This document shows, one piece after another, positions 36,001 through 45,233 of a stretch of 64,000 nt of DNA (positions within the stretch are counted from its first letter, which is position 1; each line of letters opens with the position of its first letter). The stretch covers positions 310,001-374,000 of the forward strand of contig NZ_JAPEOX010000001.1 of NCBI RefSeq assembly GCF_026340675.1, read 5' to 3'. The translations under genes were made by a program, and so were the position numbers. A model generated the notes under the pieces. The model did no database searches, was not told the DNA's origin, and saw only the letters and a program-made list of their open reading frames with translations. The stretch comes from Streptomyces sp. NBC_01264. GTDB taxonomy: Bacteria; Actinomycetota; Actinomycetes; Streptomycetales; Streptomycetaceae.

Positions 36001-39000
36001 GCCCCGGACGACAACTTCTTCTCGGTCGGCGGCCATTCCATGATGGGCGTACGGCTGGTGAACCGGATCCGTGCCGTACTCGGCCTGGAAGCCCGCATCC
36101 GCGACCTGTTCCTCGCTCCGACGCCGGCCGGGCTGGCGCTGCGCCTCACCCGGGACGGCGGCGCGGGCACCGGCCGGGCGCCCCTGGTCCCGGTGGCGGA
36201 CGCCGACCGGCCGGAGCGGGTACCGCTCTCGTACGCCCAGCGCCGGCTGTGGTTCGTCGATCAGCTGGAGGGACCGAGCCGCTCCTACACCATCCCCTTC
36301 GCCCTGCTCCTGGACCGGCCGCTCGACGCGGCCGTGCTGGCCGAGGCCCTCGCCGACGTGGCCGGGCGGCACGAGGTACTGCGCACGGTGTACCCGGCGG
36401 TGGACGGGCAGCCGTACCAGCGGGTGCTGGACTCGGCGCGACCGGTGCTGGAGCAGGTCTCGGCTCCCCCCGGTGGTCTGGACGCGGCCGTCGACACGGC
36501 GGCCGGGCACGTCTTCGACCTGTCGGCCGACCTTCCCTTCCGGGCGACGCTGATCGACCCCGCGGACACGGACGAAGGCAGGGAGCCGGGCGGGAGCGGG
36601 CAGGTGCTGGTGCTGCTCGTCCACCACATCGCCGCCGACGGCTGGTCCACCGGCCCGCTGCTGGCCGATCTGGCCGCCGCGTACGCGGCCCGGCAGGACG
36701 GGCGGGCTCCCGGCTGGTCGCCGCTCCCCGTGCAGTACACGGACTACACCCTGTGGGAGCGGGCCGCCCTCGACGGCGAGGGCGCCGCCGGGCACATCGC
36801 GCACTGGAAGGAGGCCCTGGCCGGGGCTCCCCCGGTCCTCGAACTGACGGCGGCGACCACGCGGCCCGCGGAGGCCACCCACCGGGGCGCGGCGACCCCG
36901 CTCGCCCTGGACCGCACCACGCACGCCCTGCTGGAGCGCCTCGCCCTGGAGCACGGCGCCTCCGTGTTCATGGTGGTCCAGGCGGCCCTGGCGGCCACGC
37001 TGACCCGGCACGGCGCGGGCACCGATCTGCCGCTGGGCACGGTCGTGGCGGGACGCGACGACGAGGCGCTGAACGATCTGGTCGGCTTCTTCGTCAACAC
37101 GCTGGTGCTGCGCTGCGACACCTCCGGCGACCCCCGGTTCGCGGACCTGCTGGAGCGGGTCAAGGAGACCGACCTCGCCGCGTACGCCCACCAGGACCTC
37201 CCCTTCGACCTGGTGGTGGAGCAGCTCAACCCGGCGCGCTCCACCGCCCACCACCCCCTGGTGCAGGTCATGGTGCAGGTCCATCCCGCGGAGGCGCCGG
37301 CTCCGGCGGACGCGGCCCTGGCCGGGACCCCGCTGGGGACGGCCTCCGGCTTCACGAAGTTCGACCTGACCGTGTCGCTGCGCGAGACCCGCGCGGAGGA
37401 CGGGGCACCGGACGGGCTGGAGGGCGTACTGGAGTACGCGACGGACCTCTACGACGAGGGGACGGCGGCCCAGTTGGCGGCGCACCTGGCCCGCACGCTG
37501 CGGGCCGTCGCCGAGGACCCCCGGCAGCGCATCGGGGACATCCCCCTGCTCTCGGCCGAGGAGGAGTTCCGCCTGGTCACCGAGTACAACGACACGGCGA
37601 CCCCGCGGGAGGCCTGCGGGCTGGTGCACGAGCGGTTCGCCGCCCAGGCCCGCCGCACCCCGGACCGGATCGCGGTCTCGTACGAGGAGGAGACCCTGAC
37701 CTACGCGGCCCTCGACGCCCGCGCCAACGCCCTCGCGCACCGGATGCTGGCGGCCGGCGTGGGCCGGGACGGGGCGGTCGGCGTCCTGATGGACCGCACC
37801 CCGGACCTGCTGGTGGCGGCGCTCGCCGTGCTCAAGTGCGGGGCCGCCTACGTGCCGCTGGACCCGCGGCTGCCCGACGCACGGGTGCGCATGGTCATGG
37901 AGGACGTGGCGGGGCGGGTGATCCTGACGCAGGGATCGCACCTGGAGCGGCCCGCCGTGGTCCAGGAGGCGGCGGCCGGGGTCACGGTGCTGGCCGCGGA
38001 CCTCGCAGCGGACCGTGACGGCGACGGATCCGATCCGGGGATCACCGTCGGCGAGGACGCGCTGATGTACGTGATGTTCACCTCGGGGTCCACCGGTCGT
38101 CCCAAGGGTGTCGGCGTCACCCACCGCAACGTGGTGGAACTGGTCACCGACCGCTGCTGGAACCGTGCCAACCACCGCCGGATGCTGGTCCATTCGGCGA
38201 TCGGCTTCGACGCCTCCACCTACGAGCTGTGGGTGCCGCTGCTGAACGGCGGCCAGTTGGTCATCGCCCCCGGCGACGGCACCGACGTGGCGGAGCTCGA
38301 CCACACGGTCCGTACCTACGGCGTCAGCGCGGCCTACTTCACCATGGGCCTCTTCCACATCATGGCCGACGAGGGCCTGGACACCCTCAAGCTCCTCGAC
38401 GAGGTCTGGACCGGCGGTGACGTGGCCTCCCCGAGCGCCCTCCAGCGGGTCCTGGACCACTGCCCGGACACCGTGCTCGTCCACTCGTACGGCCCGACCG
38501 AGACGACCTTCGCCTCGCACCAGCAGCGGATCCCGGCGGGACGGCGCACGTTCCCCGGCGTGTTCCTGGGCGCGGCCCTGGACAACACCCGGGTCCACGT
38601 CCTCGACGAGCGGCTCCGCCCGGTCCCGATCGGGGTGGCCGGCGAGATGTACATCGCCGGAACCCAGGTGGCCCGCGGGTACCTCGGGCGGCCGGGGCTG
38701 ACGGCCGAGCGGTTCGTCGCCGACCCGTTCGCCGCCGACGGCGGCCGGATGTACCGCACGGGCGACCTCGTGCACTGGACGCCCGAGGGCGAACTGCGGT
38801 TCGTGGGGCGGGCCGACGGCCAGATCAAACTGCGCGGCTTCCGCATCGAGCCCGGGGAGATCGAGGCGACGCTGGCCCGGCACCCCGGCGTCGGGCAGGT
38901 CGCGGTGGTCGTCTTCGAGGACGGCCCCGGCGGCAAGCGGCTCGTCGCGTACGCCGTGCCCCGCGCGGGCCACGGCCTGACGGACGAGGCGCTGCTGCGC

Positions 39001-40149
39001 TGGGCGGCGGACGAGCTCCCCGAGCACATGGTCCCTTCGGCGGCGGTGCTGCTCGACTCCATTCCGCTCACCGTCAACGGCAAGCCGGACCGCAAGGCCC
39101 TGCCGGCACCCGCCCTCGCCGCGCGCCCCGCCGGGCGGCCCCCGCGCAATCCGCGCGAGGAGGTGCTGTGCGCCCTGTTCGCCGAGGTGCTGGGCGTGGA
39201 GGGGGTCGGCATCGACGACAACTTCTTCGGCCTGGGCGGGCATTCACTGCTCGGGGTCCGGCTGGTGAGCCGGATGCGCACCGTGCTCGGGCTGGAGCGC
39301 GGGGTCCGGGACCTGTTCCGCACCCCCACCGTCGCGGGACTGCTGGGCGACGAGCCCAGCGGCTTCGACCCGATGGGCGTGGTGCTTCCGCTGAGCACCC
39401 GCGGGACGCGGCCGCCGCTGTTCTGCATCCACCCGGGAACCGGGGTCGGCTGGCCGTACGCCGGCCTCGCCCAGCACCTCGGGCCGGACCAGCCGCTGTA
39501 CGCGATCCAGGCACGGGCGCTGAGCGAGCTGGGCCACTCCCCCGCCTCCGTGGAGGAGATGGTGGCGGACTACCTCCCGCTGATCCGGGAGGTCCAGCCG
39601 CAGGGCCCGTACCGCTTCCTGGGGTGGTCCTTCGGCGGCACGGTGGCCCACGCCCTCGCCGTACGCCTGGCCGAACTCGGGGAGCGCACCGAGCTGCTGG
39701 CGATGATGGACGTCCACCTGCTGCCCACCGAACCGGTGCGGCGCGCGATGACCCCGGCGCAGAAGCGGGACATGCTGGTCGGTGACGCCTCGGACGAGCC
39801 GGCCGACGCGCCGTTCGACGTGGACGCCCTGATCGGCCTCGTACGGCTCAAGGACCCGGTGCTCGGGGCCTTCTCGGACGGGGAGATCCGCTCCGTGATC
39901 GGAGCCTCCATCAACCACGCCGAAATCATGAACCTGTACGCCCCGCGCCCGGTCGCCACCGACATGCTGTTCCTGGCGGCCATCGAGGACGGGGAAACGG
40001 AAAACACTCTCGCGCAGCACTGGATTCCCTATGTGGAGGGCAGCGTCGAGAATCACATCATCGGGGTCCCGCACACCAGAATGGGTGAACCCGAACCGCT
40101 CGCCCTGATCGGCCGTATTCTTTCCGAGAAATTGAGGAGCCTGTCATGA
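33022..40149 (+). CDS. NRPS3: A-C-T-C-A-T-TE
   Basis: A 2375-residue synthetase. A1 ~20-480 is followed directly by C1 (~500; HHIATDG near 627) with no carrier between them. Then T1 (GGHSMM near 1003), C2 (~1068; HHIAADG near 1200), A2 (~1533-2020), T2 (GGHSLL near 2071) and a type I thioesterase (GWSFGG near 2199, late His in GVPHTRM). A1 code by hand: D-A-E-D-V-G-T-V-V-K, similar to Lys/beta-Lys codes. Its A3 motif reads STGTPNG, with Asn for the usual Lys. A2 code: D-A-Y-Y-W-G-S-F-A-K, unassigned. The TE makes this the last enzyme; release by hydrolysis or cyclisation. Start ATG 33022; coupled by ATGA to the MbtH gene. Confidence 0.93.
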   Translation: MPSTAPTASAVLDGGPAITPAPRVLDRIDARVAAGAERLALVHGARRMTYGQLALAVAFRAEELAAEGAGPGRLVAVHRPRGIDAVVGLLAALRTGAAYLPLDPAAPAARTAAILADCAGQEVRPVEGEFTLPGPGVPQDAAYVIYTSGSTGTPNGVVVGQDALAHFTAGATVRYGITAEDRVLQFAPLHFDASVEEVFLTLGAGATLVLRDEEMLDVPGLLAGCAAHGVTVLDLPTAYWHELTHALSAGIAELPSSVRTVVIGGEAALPERVAQWCAAVDPDRVRLLNTYGPTEATVVATVADLSRHPGGPVPIGEPLPGVRAAVVDGELWLLGGGLALGYLGRPELTGRRFAVLGSERAYRTGDVVFVREDGQLGFRGRADDEVKINGHRVDPASVESVLIAHPGVREAAVVPQETADGVKRLAAFVVADPGVDADALRARVREHLPAAAVPSVLALVEALPRTSSGKIDRKLLRIASAGERLPSEAVFDGEVLPAEDRIPLSFAQRRLWFLAGLEGPSTTYNLPLVLRLDSAPDREVLAAALGDLVERHEVLRTVYPAVDSEPYQHVLDPLPVPLTARECGPGELDALVARFTAGTFDLSCELPIRAALFTTGDGGATLALLTHHIATDGWSVGPLLGDLGRAYEARAAGAAPGWEPLPVQYADYTLWQHELLEDPTALLEHWRAALEGMPTVLDLPADRPRPTEPTGRGGDLLARLDAEAFGRLTALGEERGASLLMLLQPALAQALAAVGAGEDIAVGTPVAGRGDEALDGLVGFFVNTLVLRTDVSGDVPYAELVDRARDVDLAAYAHQELPFDLLVEHLAPDRALAVNPFFQVMLTAQQQGAQEARTQEPAGALTGRFVEPGLTAAKFDLSAACVTAPDGTLEVWWQYAADLFDEETARLLLDVFVRALARAAADPYGPPSANPLLDEAELRGLAERRARVALARAAEAEAEARAMRAAQDRPAGDSAPEGVLCALFAEVIGIDRVAPDDNFFSVGGHSMMGVRLVNRIRAVLGLEARIRDLFLAPTPAGLALRLTRDGGAGTGRAPLVPVADADRPERVPLSYAQRRLWFVDQLEGPSRSYTIPFALLLDRPLDAAVLAEALADVAGRHEVLRTVYPAVDGQPYQRVLDSARPVLEQVSAPPGGLDAAVDTAAGHVFDLSADLPFRATLIDPADTDEGREPGGSGQVLVLLVHHIAADGWSTGPLLADLAAAYAARQDGRAPGWSPLPVQYTDYTLWERAALDGEGAAGHIAHWKEALAGAPPVLELTAATTRPAEATHRGAATPLALDRTTHALLERLALEHGASVFMVVQAALAATLTRHGAGTDLPLGTVVAGRDDEALNDLVGFFVNTLVLRCDTSGDPRFADLLERVKETDLAAYAHQDLPFDLVVEQLNPARSTAHHPLVQVMVQVHPAEAPAPADAALAGTPLGTASGFTKFDLTVSLRETRAEDGAPDGLEGVLEYATDLYDEGTAAQLAAHLARTLRAVAEDPRQRIGDIPLLSAEEEFRLVTEYNDTATPREACGLVHERFAAQARRTPDRIAVSYEEETLTYAALDARANALAHRMLAAGVGRDGAVGVLMDRTPDLLVAALAVLKCGAAYVPLDPRLPDARVRMVMEDVAGRVILTQGSHLERPAVVQEAAAGVTVLAADLAADRDGDGSDPGITVGEDALMYVMFTSGSTGRPKGVGVTHRNVVELVTDRCWNRANHRRMLVHSAIGFDASTYELWVPLLNGGQLVIAPGDGTDVAELDHTVRTYGVSAAYFTMGLFHIMADEGLDTLKLLDEVWTGGDVASPSALQRVLDHCPDTVLVHSYGPTETTFASHQQRIPAGRRTFPGVFLGAALDNTRVHVLDERLRPVPIGVAGEMYIAGTQVARGYLGRPGLTAERFVADPFAADGGRMYRTGDLVHWTPEGELRFVGRADGQIKLRGFRIEPGEIEATLARHPGVGQVAVVVFEDGPGGKRLVAYAVPRAGHGLTDEALLRWAADELPEHMVPSAAVLLDSIPLTVNGKPDRKALPAPALAARPAGRPPRNPREEVLCALFAEVLGVEGVGIDDNFFGLGGHSLLGVRLVSRMRTVLGLERGVRDLFRTPTVAGLLGDEPSGFDPMGVVLPLSTRGTRPPLFCIHPGTGVGWPYAGLAQHLGPDQPLYAIQARALSELGHSPASVEEMVADYLPLIREVQPQGPYRFLGWSFGGTVAHALAVRLAELGERTELLAMMDVHLLPTEPVRRAMTPAQKRDMLVGDASDEPADAPFDVDALIGLVRLKDPVLGAFSDGEIRSVIGASINHAEIMNLYAPRPVATDMLFLAAIEDGETENTLAQHWIPYVEGSVENHIIGVPHTRMGEPEPLALIGRILSEKLRSLS

Positions 40150-40352
40150 CCAATCCTTTCGACGACACCGAGGGCACGTTCCACGTCGTGGTCAACACCG
40201 AGGGGCAGCACGCCCTGTGGCCCGTCTTCGCCGACGTTCCCGCAGGCTGGGACGTGGTCTGGGGCGCCGGCACGCGAGCGGACGCCCTCGACTACGTGGA
40301 GCGTAACTGGACGGACATCCGCCCCAGGAGCCTGGTCGCGCAGTACGCCTGA
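40146..40352 (+). CDS. MbtH-family protein
   Basis: A 68-residue protein with the family's hallmark: [15 protein letters not shown], then a Trp-rich core ([18 protein letters not shown]) and a WTDIRP ending. MbtH proteins bind and activate NRPS adenylation domains as chaperone-like partners. The ATG overlaps the stop of NRPS3. It is the last gene before a strong terminator, so it closes the NRPS operon. Confidence 0.96.
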   Translation: MTNPFDDTEGTFHVVVNTEGQHALWPVFADVPAGWDVVWGAGTRADALDYVERNWTDIRPRSLVAQYA

Positions 40353-40385
40353 CCCCTGTGCGGGCGGCACCGTAAAACAGTTCCA

Positions 40386-40422
40386 GGAAAACCGTGTCCC
40401 GCATCGCGGGGCGCGGTTTTCC
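40386..40422 (+). terminator. Factor-independent terminator after mbtH
   Basis: GGAAAACCGTGTCCCGC pairs with GCGGGGCGCGGTTTTCC (17 pairs including two G-U) around a three-base loop. A GCTTTT tail follows. This is the best terminator in the window and separates the NRPS operon from the glutamate mutase operon. Confidence 0.85.
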
Positions 40423-40519
40423 GCTTTTCCCGAACGCATCCCGAGCGATGCTTTCGATGCCGCTGAACTGCCGGTCCAACTTCCCCTCGGCAGGCCTGCA
40501 GCTTTCTATATTCATCCGT

Positions 40520-40945
40520 ATGCGACGACGGAATGTGAACACCCTTCTCACGGGTACGGCCTCGGATTCCCACACGTGGAACCTGGTCTATCTGCAGCTG
40601 CTCCTGGAGGAGCTCGGGCACCCGGTCCGCAATCTGGGTCCCTGTGTGACGGACGAGCTGCTGACGGCGGCCTGCGCCGCCGAGGAGCCCGGCCTCGTGG
40701 TCATCAGCAGCGTCAACGGGCACGGATACCGGGACGGACTGAGCGCGGTACGTGCGCTCCGCCGGAGCGGCCTGACCCTTCCCGTCGTCATCGGCGGCAA
40801 GCTCGGCGTGGCCGGCACGGCCGACCCCGAGCAGCGTGCACGGCTCCTCGACGCGGGCTTCGACGCCGTCTTCGACGACGGCGACGTCGAAGCCCTGAAG
40901 TCCTTCCTCGCCTCCCTCGGGGCCACCTCGCTGGCCGTCGCATGA
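40520..40945 (+). CDS. glmS: Glutamate mutase, small B12-binding (sigma) subunit
   Basis: A 141-residue cobalamin-binding protein. The lower-axial His motif appears as SDSHTWN (D-x-H-x-x-N; the usual Gly is Asn), followed by LLLEELGHPVRNLGP and VVISSVNGHGYRDG, the pattern of methylaspartate mutase S. With the large subunit it interconverts L-glutamate and threo-3-methyl-L-aspartate by a radical carbon-skeleton rearrangement using adenosylcobalamin. Friulimicin and vicenistatin clusters use this pair for methylaspartate units. I chose ATG 40520 because upstream residues do not fit the family; the RBS is weak. Coupled by ATGA to the large subunit. Confidence 0.9.
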   Translation: MRRRNVNTLLTGTASDSHTWNLVYLQLLLEELGHPVRNLGPCVTDELLTAACAAEEPGLVVISSVNGHGYRDGLSAVRALRRSGLTLPVVIGGKLGVAGTADPEQRARLLDAGFDAVFDDGDVEALKSFLASLGATSLAVA

Positions 40946-42384
40946 CCGCCGCCACGCTCGCCGCACCGGACGTGGCCGCCACCGACCCGGTCGCACCGGA
41001 CGCGACCGCCCCGGACACGCACCTCCCGTCCGCCTCTGCGGCCTCCGCGGCCTCCGCGGCCTCCTTCGGCGCGTTCGTCGCGGGAGCCGCCGCCTCCGGA
41101 CAACTGGTCGTCCAGCCCCGGATGGGGTTCGGCGACCCGCGGCGCATGCGGGCCGGCCTGGAACGCACCAAAGCCGCCGTGGCCACCACCGTCGGCACCC
41201 TCACCATCGACAGCTACACCCGGGTCGGCGACCACGCCGCGGCGCGCGACGCCCTCGCGGAGGGCATCCCGCTCAACGGCTACCCGATCGCCACCCACTC
41301 CACCGAGCTCACCCGCGGACTCCTCGCCGGCGTGCTCGACGCCGGGTTCCCCGTCCAGGTACGGCACGGCTCATCGCGGCCGGAGGCGATCGTCCGGTCG
41401 CTGGCCGCCGCCGGGCTGGACGCCACCGAGGGAGGACCGGTCTCGTACTGCCTGCCCTACGGGCGGACCCCGCTCGCCGAGTCCGTGGAGAACTGGGCGC
41501 ACTGCTGCGAACTGCTCGCCTCGCTCGTCCGGGCGCCGCGGGTGGCCCACGTCGAGAGTTTCGGCGGCTGCATGCTCGGCCAGCTCTGCCCGCCCGGGCT
41601 GCTGGTCGCCATCAGCCTGCTGGAGGCACTGTTCTTCACCCGGCACGGCATCCGCAGCGTGTCCCTCAGCTACGCGCAGCAGACCGACCCCGTGCAGGAC
41701 GCGGAGGCGGTGCGGGCCCTGCACCGGCTCGCCGCGGAGTTCCTGCCCGCGGGGGTGGACCGGCACGTCGTCCTCTACACCTACATGGGCGTCTTCCCGC
41801 ACACCGAGCGCGGTGCCACCCGACTGCTGGAGGCCTCGGCACGGCTGGCCGTGACCTCGGGGGCGCAGCGGCTGATCGTCAAGACGGCCGCCGAGGCGCA
41901 CCGGATCCCCAGCGTGCTGGAGAACGTCCGCGCCCTGGAGACGGCCGCGGCGACGGCGGCGCTGACCGGGCCCCCGCGCGAGGCGGCCCGGCCGGCGGAC
42001 AGCGAGGTCTACCGGGAGGCCCTGGCCTTCGTGGAGGCCGTCCTCGAACTGGGCGAAGACCTGGGGAGGGCCCTGCGGGCCGCCTTCGCGCGGGGGGTCC
42101 TGGACGTCCCGTACTGCCTCCACCCGGACAACGCCGGGCGCTCGCGCAGCTTCGTCGACGCGGGAGGGCGGCTGCGCTGGTCCGAGACGGGCGCGATGCC
42201 GGTCACCCCCCATCGCATGACGGGTGGTCATGTGCGGTCCTCCGTAACGTCGATGACCTCGGACGGACTGCTGGCGGCGCTGGGCCGGGTGGCCTCCCAG
42301 TACGACGGCCTGTCGGCGCCCATCGGCTCCGGGGGCGGTGGCGGAGCCCGGGCGGGTACCCGGGCGGCCCGGGCCCCCGCGTGA
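40942..42384 (+). CDS. glmE: Glutamate mutase, large (epsilon) subunit
   Basis: A 480-residue TIM-barrel subunit that binds glutamate and adenosylcobalamin. Family features: QPRMGFGDPRRMRAGL (~55), TVGTLTIDSYTR, PLNGYPIATH, QVRHGSSRPE (substrate-binding Arg region), ESFGGCMLGQLCPP and the C-terminal PYCLHPDNAGRSRS. The first ~45 residues are an Ala/Pro/Thr-rich extension absent from most homologues. Together with the small subunit it supplies 3-methylaspartate, presumably a building block of the NRPS product. Confidence 0.93.
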   Translation: MTAATLAAPDVAATDPVAPDATAPDTHLPSASAASAASAASFGAFVAGAAASGQLVVQPRMGFGDPRRMRAGLERTKAAVATTVGTLTIDSYTRVGDHAAARDALAEGIPLNGYPIATHSTELTRGLLAGVLDAGFPVQVRHGSSRPEAIVRSLAAAGLDATEGGPVSYCLPYGRTPLAESVENWAHCCELLASLVRAPRVAHVESFGGCMLGQLCPPGLLVAISLLEALFFTRHGIRSVSLSYAQQTDPVQDAEAVRALHRLAAEFLPAGVDRHVVLYTYMGVFPHTERGATRLLEASARLAVTSGAQRLIVKTAAEAHRIPSVLENVRALETAAATAALTGPPREAARPADSEVYREALAFVEAVLELGEDLGRALRAAFARGVLDVPYCLHPDNAGRSRSFVDAGGRLRWSETGAMPVTPHRMTGGHVRSSVTSMTSDGLLAALGRVASQYDGLSAPIGSGGGGGARAGTRAARAPA

Positions 42385-42485
42385 GCCGCTCCGGCCGGGG
42401 AACGCCCGGAGCCCTGCATCCGCACCCCGTTCACCACGAACAAGAACACGACCACGACCACGAACAGGAGCAGGACCCGACATGA
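42381..42485 (+). CDS. Tiny His/Glu/Asp-rich ORF (possible)
   Basis: A 34-codon frame that starts with the GTG of the GTGA overlapping the glmE stop and ends with the TGA of the ATGA starting the next gene. It encodes a short Arg/Gly part, then HPHPVHHEQEHDHDHEQEQD. The composition could suit metal binding. The exact GTGA and ATGA coupling on both sides is suggestive, but the DNA is also low-complexity (ACGACCACG words) and may simply be a spacer. Confidence 0.3.
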   Translation: MSRSGRGTPGALHPHPVHHEQEHDHDHEQEQDPT

Positions 42486-43465
42486 GCCTCTCGACCCCTC
42501 CCCCGCTGGGTGAGCACCTGCGCTCGCCGCAGCTCCGCTCCGCGATGATCGTCCAGCAGGAAGCCCTGTACGCGGCGCGGCAGTTCCTGCGCGGCGAGGG
42601 CTTCGTGGAACTACTGCCGCCCCTGGTGGGCCCGGTCACCGACCCGGGCGGACGCGGCGCGAAGGCGCTGGACGTCGACTACTACGGGCAGCCGTACAAG
42701 CTGATGACGAGCGCGATCCTCTACAAGCAGGCCTCCCTGAAGGGTTTTCCGCGTCTCTTCTACATCGCCCCGAACGTCCGGGTGGAGCCCCCCGAGACCG
42801 CGGGCACGGGCCGCCACCTGGTGGAGTTCCACCAGATCGACGTGGAGATGGCCGGTGGCAGCCGGGCCGACGCCCAGGAGATCGCGGCCGGCCTGCTGAC
42901 CAGCGTGGTCGATCACGTGTGGACGGCCGTCCCCGAGGTTCTGCGCGAACTGGGCCGGGAGGAGCTGGACTTCGCCGAACTGCGGTCGGGGAAGTTCGAC
43001 TCCTGCACGCACGAGGAGGCGGTGGCCCGGCTGATCGGCCGGGGTCACCCGCAGAGCCCGGACGCGGAGATCGACTGGGAGGGCGAGAAGGTGCTCTCCC
43101 TGGAGGCCGACCGGCCGTTCTTCATCGACGACTACCCGAAGGGCTCGCGCGGCTTCTACGACCGTGAGGACCCCGAACGCCCGGGTGTGCTCCGCAACTT
43201 CGACCTCATCGCGCACGGCGGATTCGGCGAGCTGGTCAGCGGCAGCGAGCGGGAATCGCGCTACGCGGCGATCGTGACCCGGATGCGGGAGAGCGGCGAG
43301 AACCCGGCCAAGTACGCCTGGTACCTGGAACTGGCCCGTGAGGGCATCGAGCCCAGCGCCGGCTTCGGCATGGGGCTGCAGCGCCTCGTGCGGTTCCTGA
43401 CCGGACTCGACGCCCTGTGGCAGGTCAGCGCCTACCCGAAGCTGCCGGGGGTGATCGCGCCGTGA
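42482..43465 (+). CDS. AsnRS/AspRS-like ATP-dependent synthetase (AsnA-type paralogue)
   Basis: A 327-residue class II aminoacyl-tRNA-synthetase core without the N-terminal anticodon-binding OB domain. Motif 2 region: FYIAPNVRVEPPETAGTGRH, then LVEFHQIDVEMA. Motif 3: GFGMGLQRLV with its Arg. Similar free-standing AsnRS-like proteins in archaea make asparagine by activating aspartate as the adenylate and transferring ammonia. Placed directly after glutamate mutase, the likely substrate is 3-methylaspartate and the product 3-methylasparagine; this assignment is inference. It overlaps the next gene as GTGA. Confidence 0.85.
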   Translation: MSLSTPPPLGEHLRSPQLRSAMIVQQEALYAARQFLRGEGFVELLPPLVGPVTDPGGRGAKALDVDYYGQPYKLMTSAILYKQASLKGFPRLFYIAPNVRVEPPETAGTGRHLVEFHQIDVEMAGGSRADAQEIAAGLLTSVVDHVWTAVPEVLRELGREELDFAELRSGKFDSCTHEEAVARLIGRGHPQSPDAEIDWEGEKVLSLEADRPFFIDDYPKGSRGFYDREDPERPGVLRNFDLIAHGGFGELVSGSERESRYAAIVTRMRESGENPAKYAWYLELAREGIEPSAGFGMGLQRLVRFLTGLDALWQVSAYPKLPGVIAP

Positions 43466-44763
43466 GCTCCCTGGGTGCGCCGGGATTCCCGGAGCGGGCG
43501 GTCCGGGCCAGGGCCCGTACGGGCAGGGCCGAGGTCTTCCCGGCGGCGGACGGCTACGGGGCCGAGCTCTTCGGGGCCGCGTCCCCGGAGGGCGTCCCCG
43601 ACGCGTTGGACGCGCTGCGGATCGTGCCGCCGGTGTTCATGCCGCGGCGGCTGGAGAAGCTGATCGACCTGGGCCGCGAGCCCTCGTACGAGGACGTGGA
43701 CCTGGCCACCCCGATCGGCGGCTTCACCGCCCGACTGCCGCTGTACCTCTCGGCGTTCGGCTCCACCCGCGCCGGCAGCGGCGACCTCGGGGTGGCGGCC
43801 GGCCGGCAGGCGGCGCGGCTCGGGATCCCCATGGTGATCGGCGAGAACATGGTGCCGGTGCACGGCTACGCCCGCGGCGGTGGCGAGGGCGGCGCCACCC
43901 GCTCCGCCCTGCTGGAACGGATCGCCGCCTATGCCGAGTCCCTCCCGGACGGGGTCGGCGGGGTCGTCGTGCAGCAGTCCACCGAGGACGCCGACTCCGA
44001 GGTCTGGAACCTGCTCTACAGCGACCCGGGAACCCGGGTGCTGCGCGACTCGGGCCGGCTCGGCTTCGAACTCAAGGTGGGTCAGGGCGCCAAGCCCGGG
44101 CTCGGCGGAATGACCGTGGTGGGCGCGGCGGAAGCCGAGCGGCTGGCCGGGCGGTTCACCGTACGGGACCTCCTGGGCCAAGCCGATGGGGCCGACGGCA
44201 GGCGGCTGAGGTGTGCGACGCCCGGCACCTTCACCGAGGAGATCGTCCGCCAGCAACTGCGGTTCATGCGGAACAACTTCCCGCTGGCACGTACCTGGGT
44301 GAAGTTCCACCCGGGCCGGGACATCGCGGCGGCCACCGCCACCGCCTGGGCCGCGGGCGCCGACGCGGTGACGGTGGACGGCGCCGAGGGCGGCACCGGC
44401 TGGGCCCCGCGGGTCTTCCTCGACCAGGTGGGGCTGCCGCTCGGGGAGTGCCTGCGCCGGATCGGCCGGCCGGCCGGGGACCTGCTGGCCACGGGCCGGA
44501 TCTGGGAGGGCGGCCGGGCGACACGGGCCCTGGCCCTGGGCGCCACCGCGGTGGGCCTGGGCCGGGCGGCGCTGCTGGCGGTGGACGAGGACCCGGAGGC
44601 AGGGCTGGTCCGGCTGGCCGAGGCCTTGGCGCTGGAGCTGCGGCTGCTGGTCAGCGCCCTCGGGAAGTACCGCGTCGCCGATCTGGACCCGACCGACCTG
44701 TGGTCCCCCGAAGCCCCGGTGACGGGGACCGTGGCGGCCGTCGCGCTCGGGAGCCTGTCATGA
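43462..44763 (+). CDS. GltB-like FMN-binding protein (stand-alone glutamate synthase domain)
   Basis: A 433-residue TIM-barrel protein resembling the FMN/synthase domain of glutamate synthase. It has ELKVGQGAKPGLGG (~200), WVKFHPGRDIAAATATAWAAGADAVTVDGAEGGTG (~285; flavin and substrate loop) and a late GATAVGLGRAALLA. It lacks the glutaminase domain, and the Cys cluster for the 3Fe-4S centre is not evident. It could reduce an imine or keto acid, or move ammonia or electrons for the preceding AsnRS-like enzyme; I cannot tell which. GTG 43462 overlaps the previous stop. Confidence 0.8.
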   Translation: MSSLGAPGFPERAVRARARTGRAEVFPAADGYGAELFGAASPEGVPDALDALRIVPPVFMPRRLEKLIDLGREPSYEDVDLATPIGGFTARLPLYLSAFGSTRAGSGDLGVAAGRQAARLGIPMVIGENMVPVHGYARGGGEGGATRSALLERIAAYAESLPDGVGGVVVQQSTEDADSEVWNLLYSDPGTRVLRDSGRLGFELKVGQGAKPGLGGMTVVGAAEAERLAGRFTVRDLLGQADGADGRRLRCATPGTFTEEIVRQQLRFMRNNFPLARTWVKFHPGRDIAAATATAWAAGADAVTVDGAEGGTGWAPRVFLDQVGLPLGECLRRIGRPAGDLLATGRIWEGGRATRALALGATAVGLGRAALLAVDEDPEAGLVRLAEALALELRLLVSALGKYRVADLDPTDLWSPEAPVTGTVAAVALGSLS

Positions 44764-45233
44764 GGCCGGTCGGTCCGGTCCGGGCAGCCCTTCCCACCGT
44801 CGCCGGTCCGGCTTCCGGTCCGGCTTCCGGTCGGGGATCCGGTCGGGGATCCGGTCGGGGATCCGGTCCCGCATCCCGTCGGGCCGCCCTGCGGCCCGTC
44901 CCGGGCGGCCCGCTCACGGGGCCGTCCGGGCGGCGTCGGCGGGTGGCGTGCGTCCGGGCCCGTCTGTGGCTCTCGGAGGTACCAGGGGTCAGCGCGGCCG
45001 CGGTCCCCCCGGCGGGACCGGCCGCCACCGCCACCGCGGCCACGGCCGCGTACCGGGCGCTCGGAGCGGCCGGCCTCGGCCACCTCGGGGGCCGCCTGGA
45101 ACTGCGTACGTACGGCGGCGTCCCCCGCGGCTTCGACCTGGCGAACGCCGCACGGCGCGCCGTGGCCGTCGCCCTGGCCGGGCAGCACCACCACGGCGAT
45201 CAGCACCGAGATCAGTACGGCGAATACCGATGA
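44760..45233 (+). CDS. Orphan Gly/Ser/Arg-repeat protein
   Basis: A 157-residue protein I do not recognise. It starts MRPVGPVRAALPTV, runs through a repeat of GPASGPASGRGSGRGSGRGSG encoded by tandem GGTCGGGGATCC units, then an Arg-rich stretch. The C-terminal part (residues ~70-150) is more protein-like: VRARLWLSEVPGVSAAA, AAYRALGAAGLGHLGGRLELRTYGGVPRGFDLANAARRAV, then a His-rich tail. Coupled by ATGA on both sides, so it is probably translated and part of the pathway operon. The C-terminal domain may be the functional part. Confidence 0.55.
   Translation: MRPVGPVRAALPTVAGPASGPASGRGSGRGSGRGSGPASRRAALRPVPGGPLTGPSGRRRRVACVRARLWLSEVPGVSAAAVPPAGPAATATAATAAYRALGAAGLGHLGGRLELRTYGGVPRGFDLANAARRAVAVALAGQHHHGDQHRDQYGEYR
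44819..44870 (+). repeat. Short tandem repeats in the orphan gene
   Basis: GGTCCGGCTTCC-type units followed by at least three copies of GGTCGGGGATCC. The copies encode the Gly-Ser-Arg repeat of the protein at 44760. Confidence 0.8.

Noticed and set aside
35470..39243. Long minus-strand frame antisense to NRPS3
   Set aside because: Same GC-driven artefact; composition is not protein-like and there is no RBS.
40353..40519. Possible cobalamin riboswitch before the glutamate mutase genes
   Set aside because: The interval holds a clear terminator and too little sequence for a B12 aptamer; no B12-box-like stretch was seen.
42386..42481. Transposon end or attachment site suggested by the ACGACCACG repeats
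   Set aside because: Only short low-complexity repetition between tightly coupled genes; no inverted repeat or target duplication.
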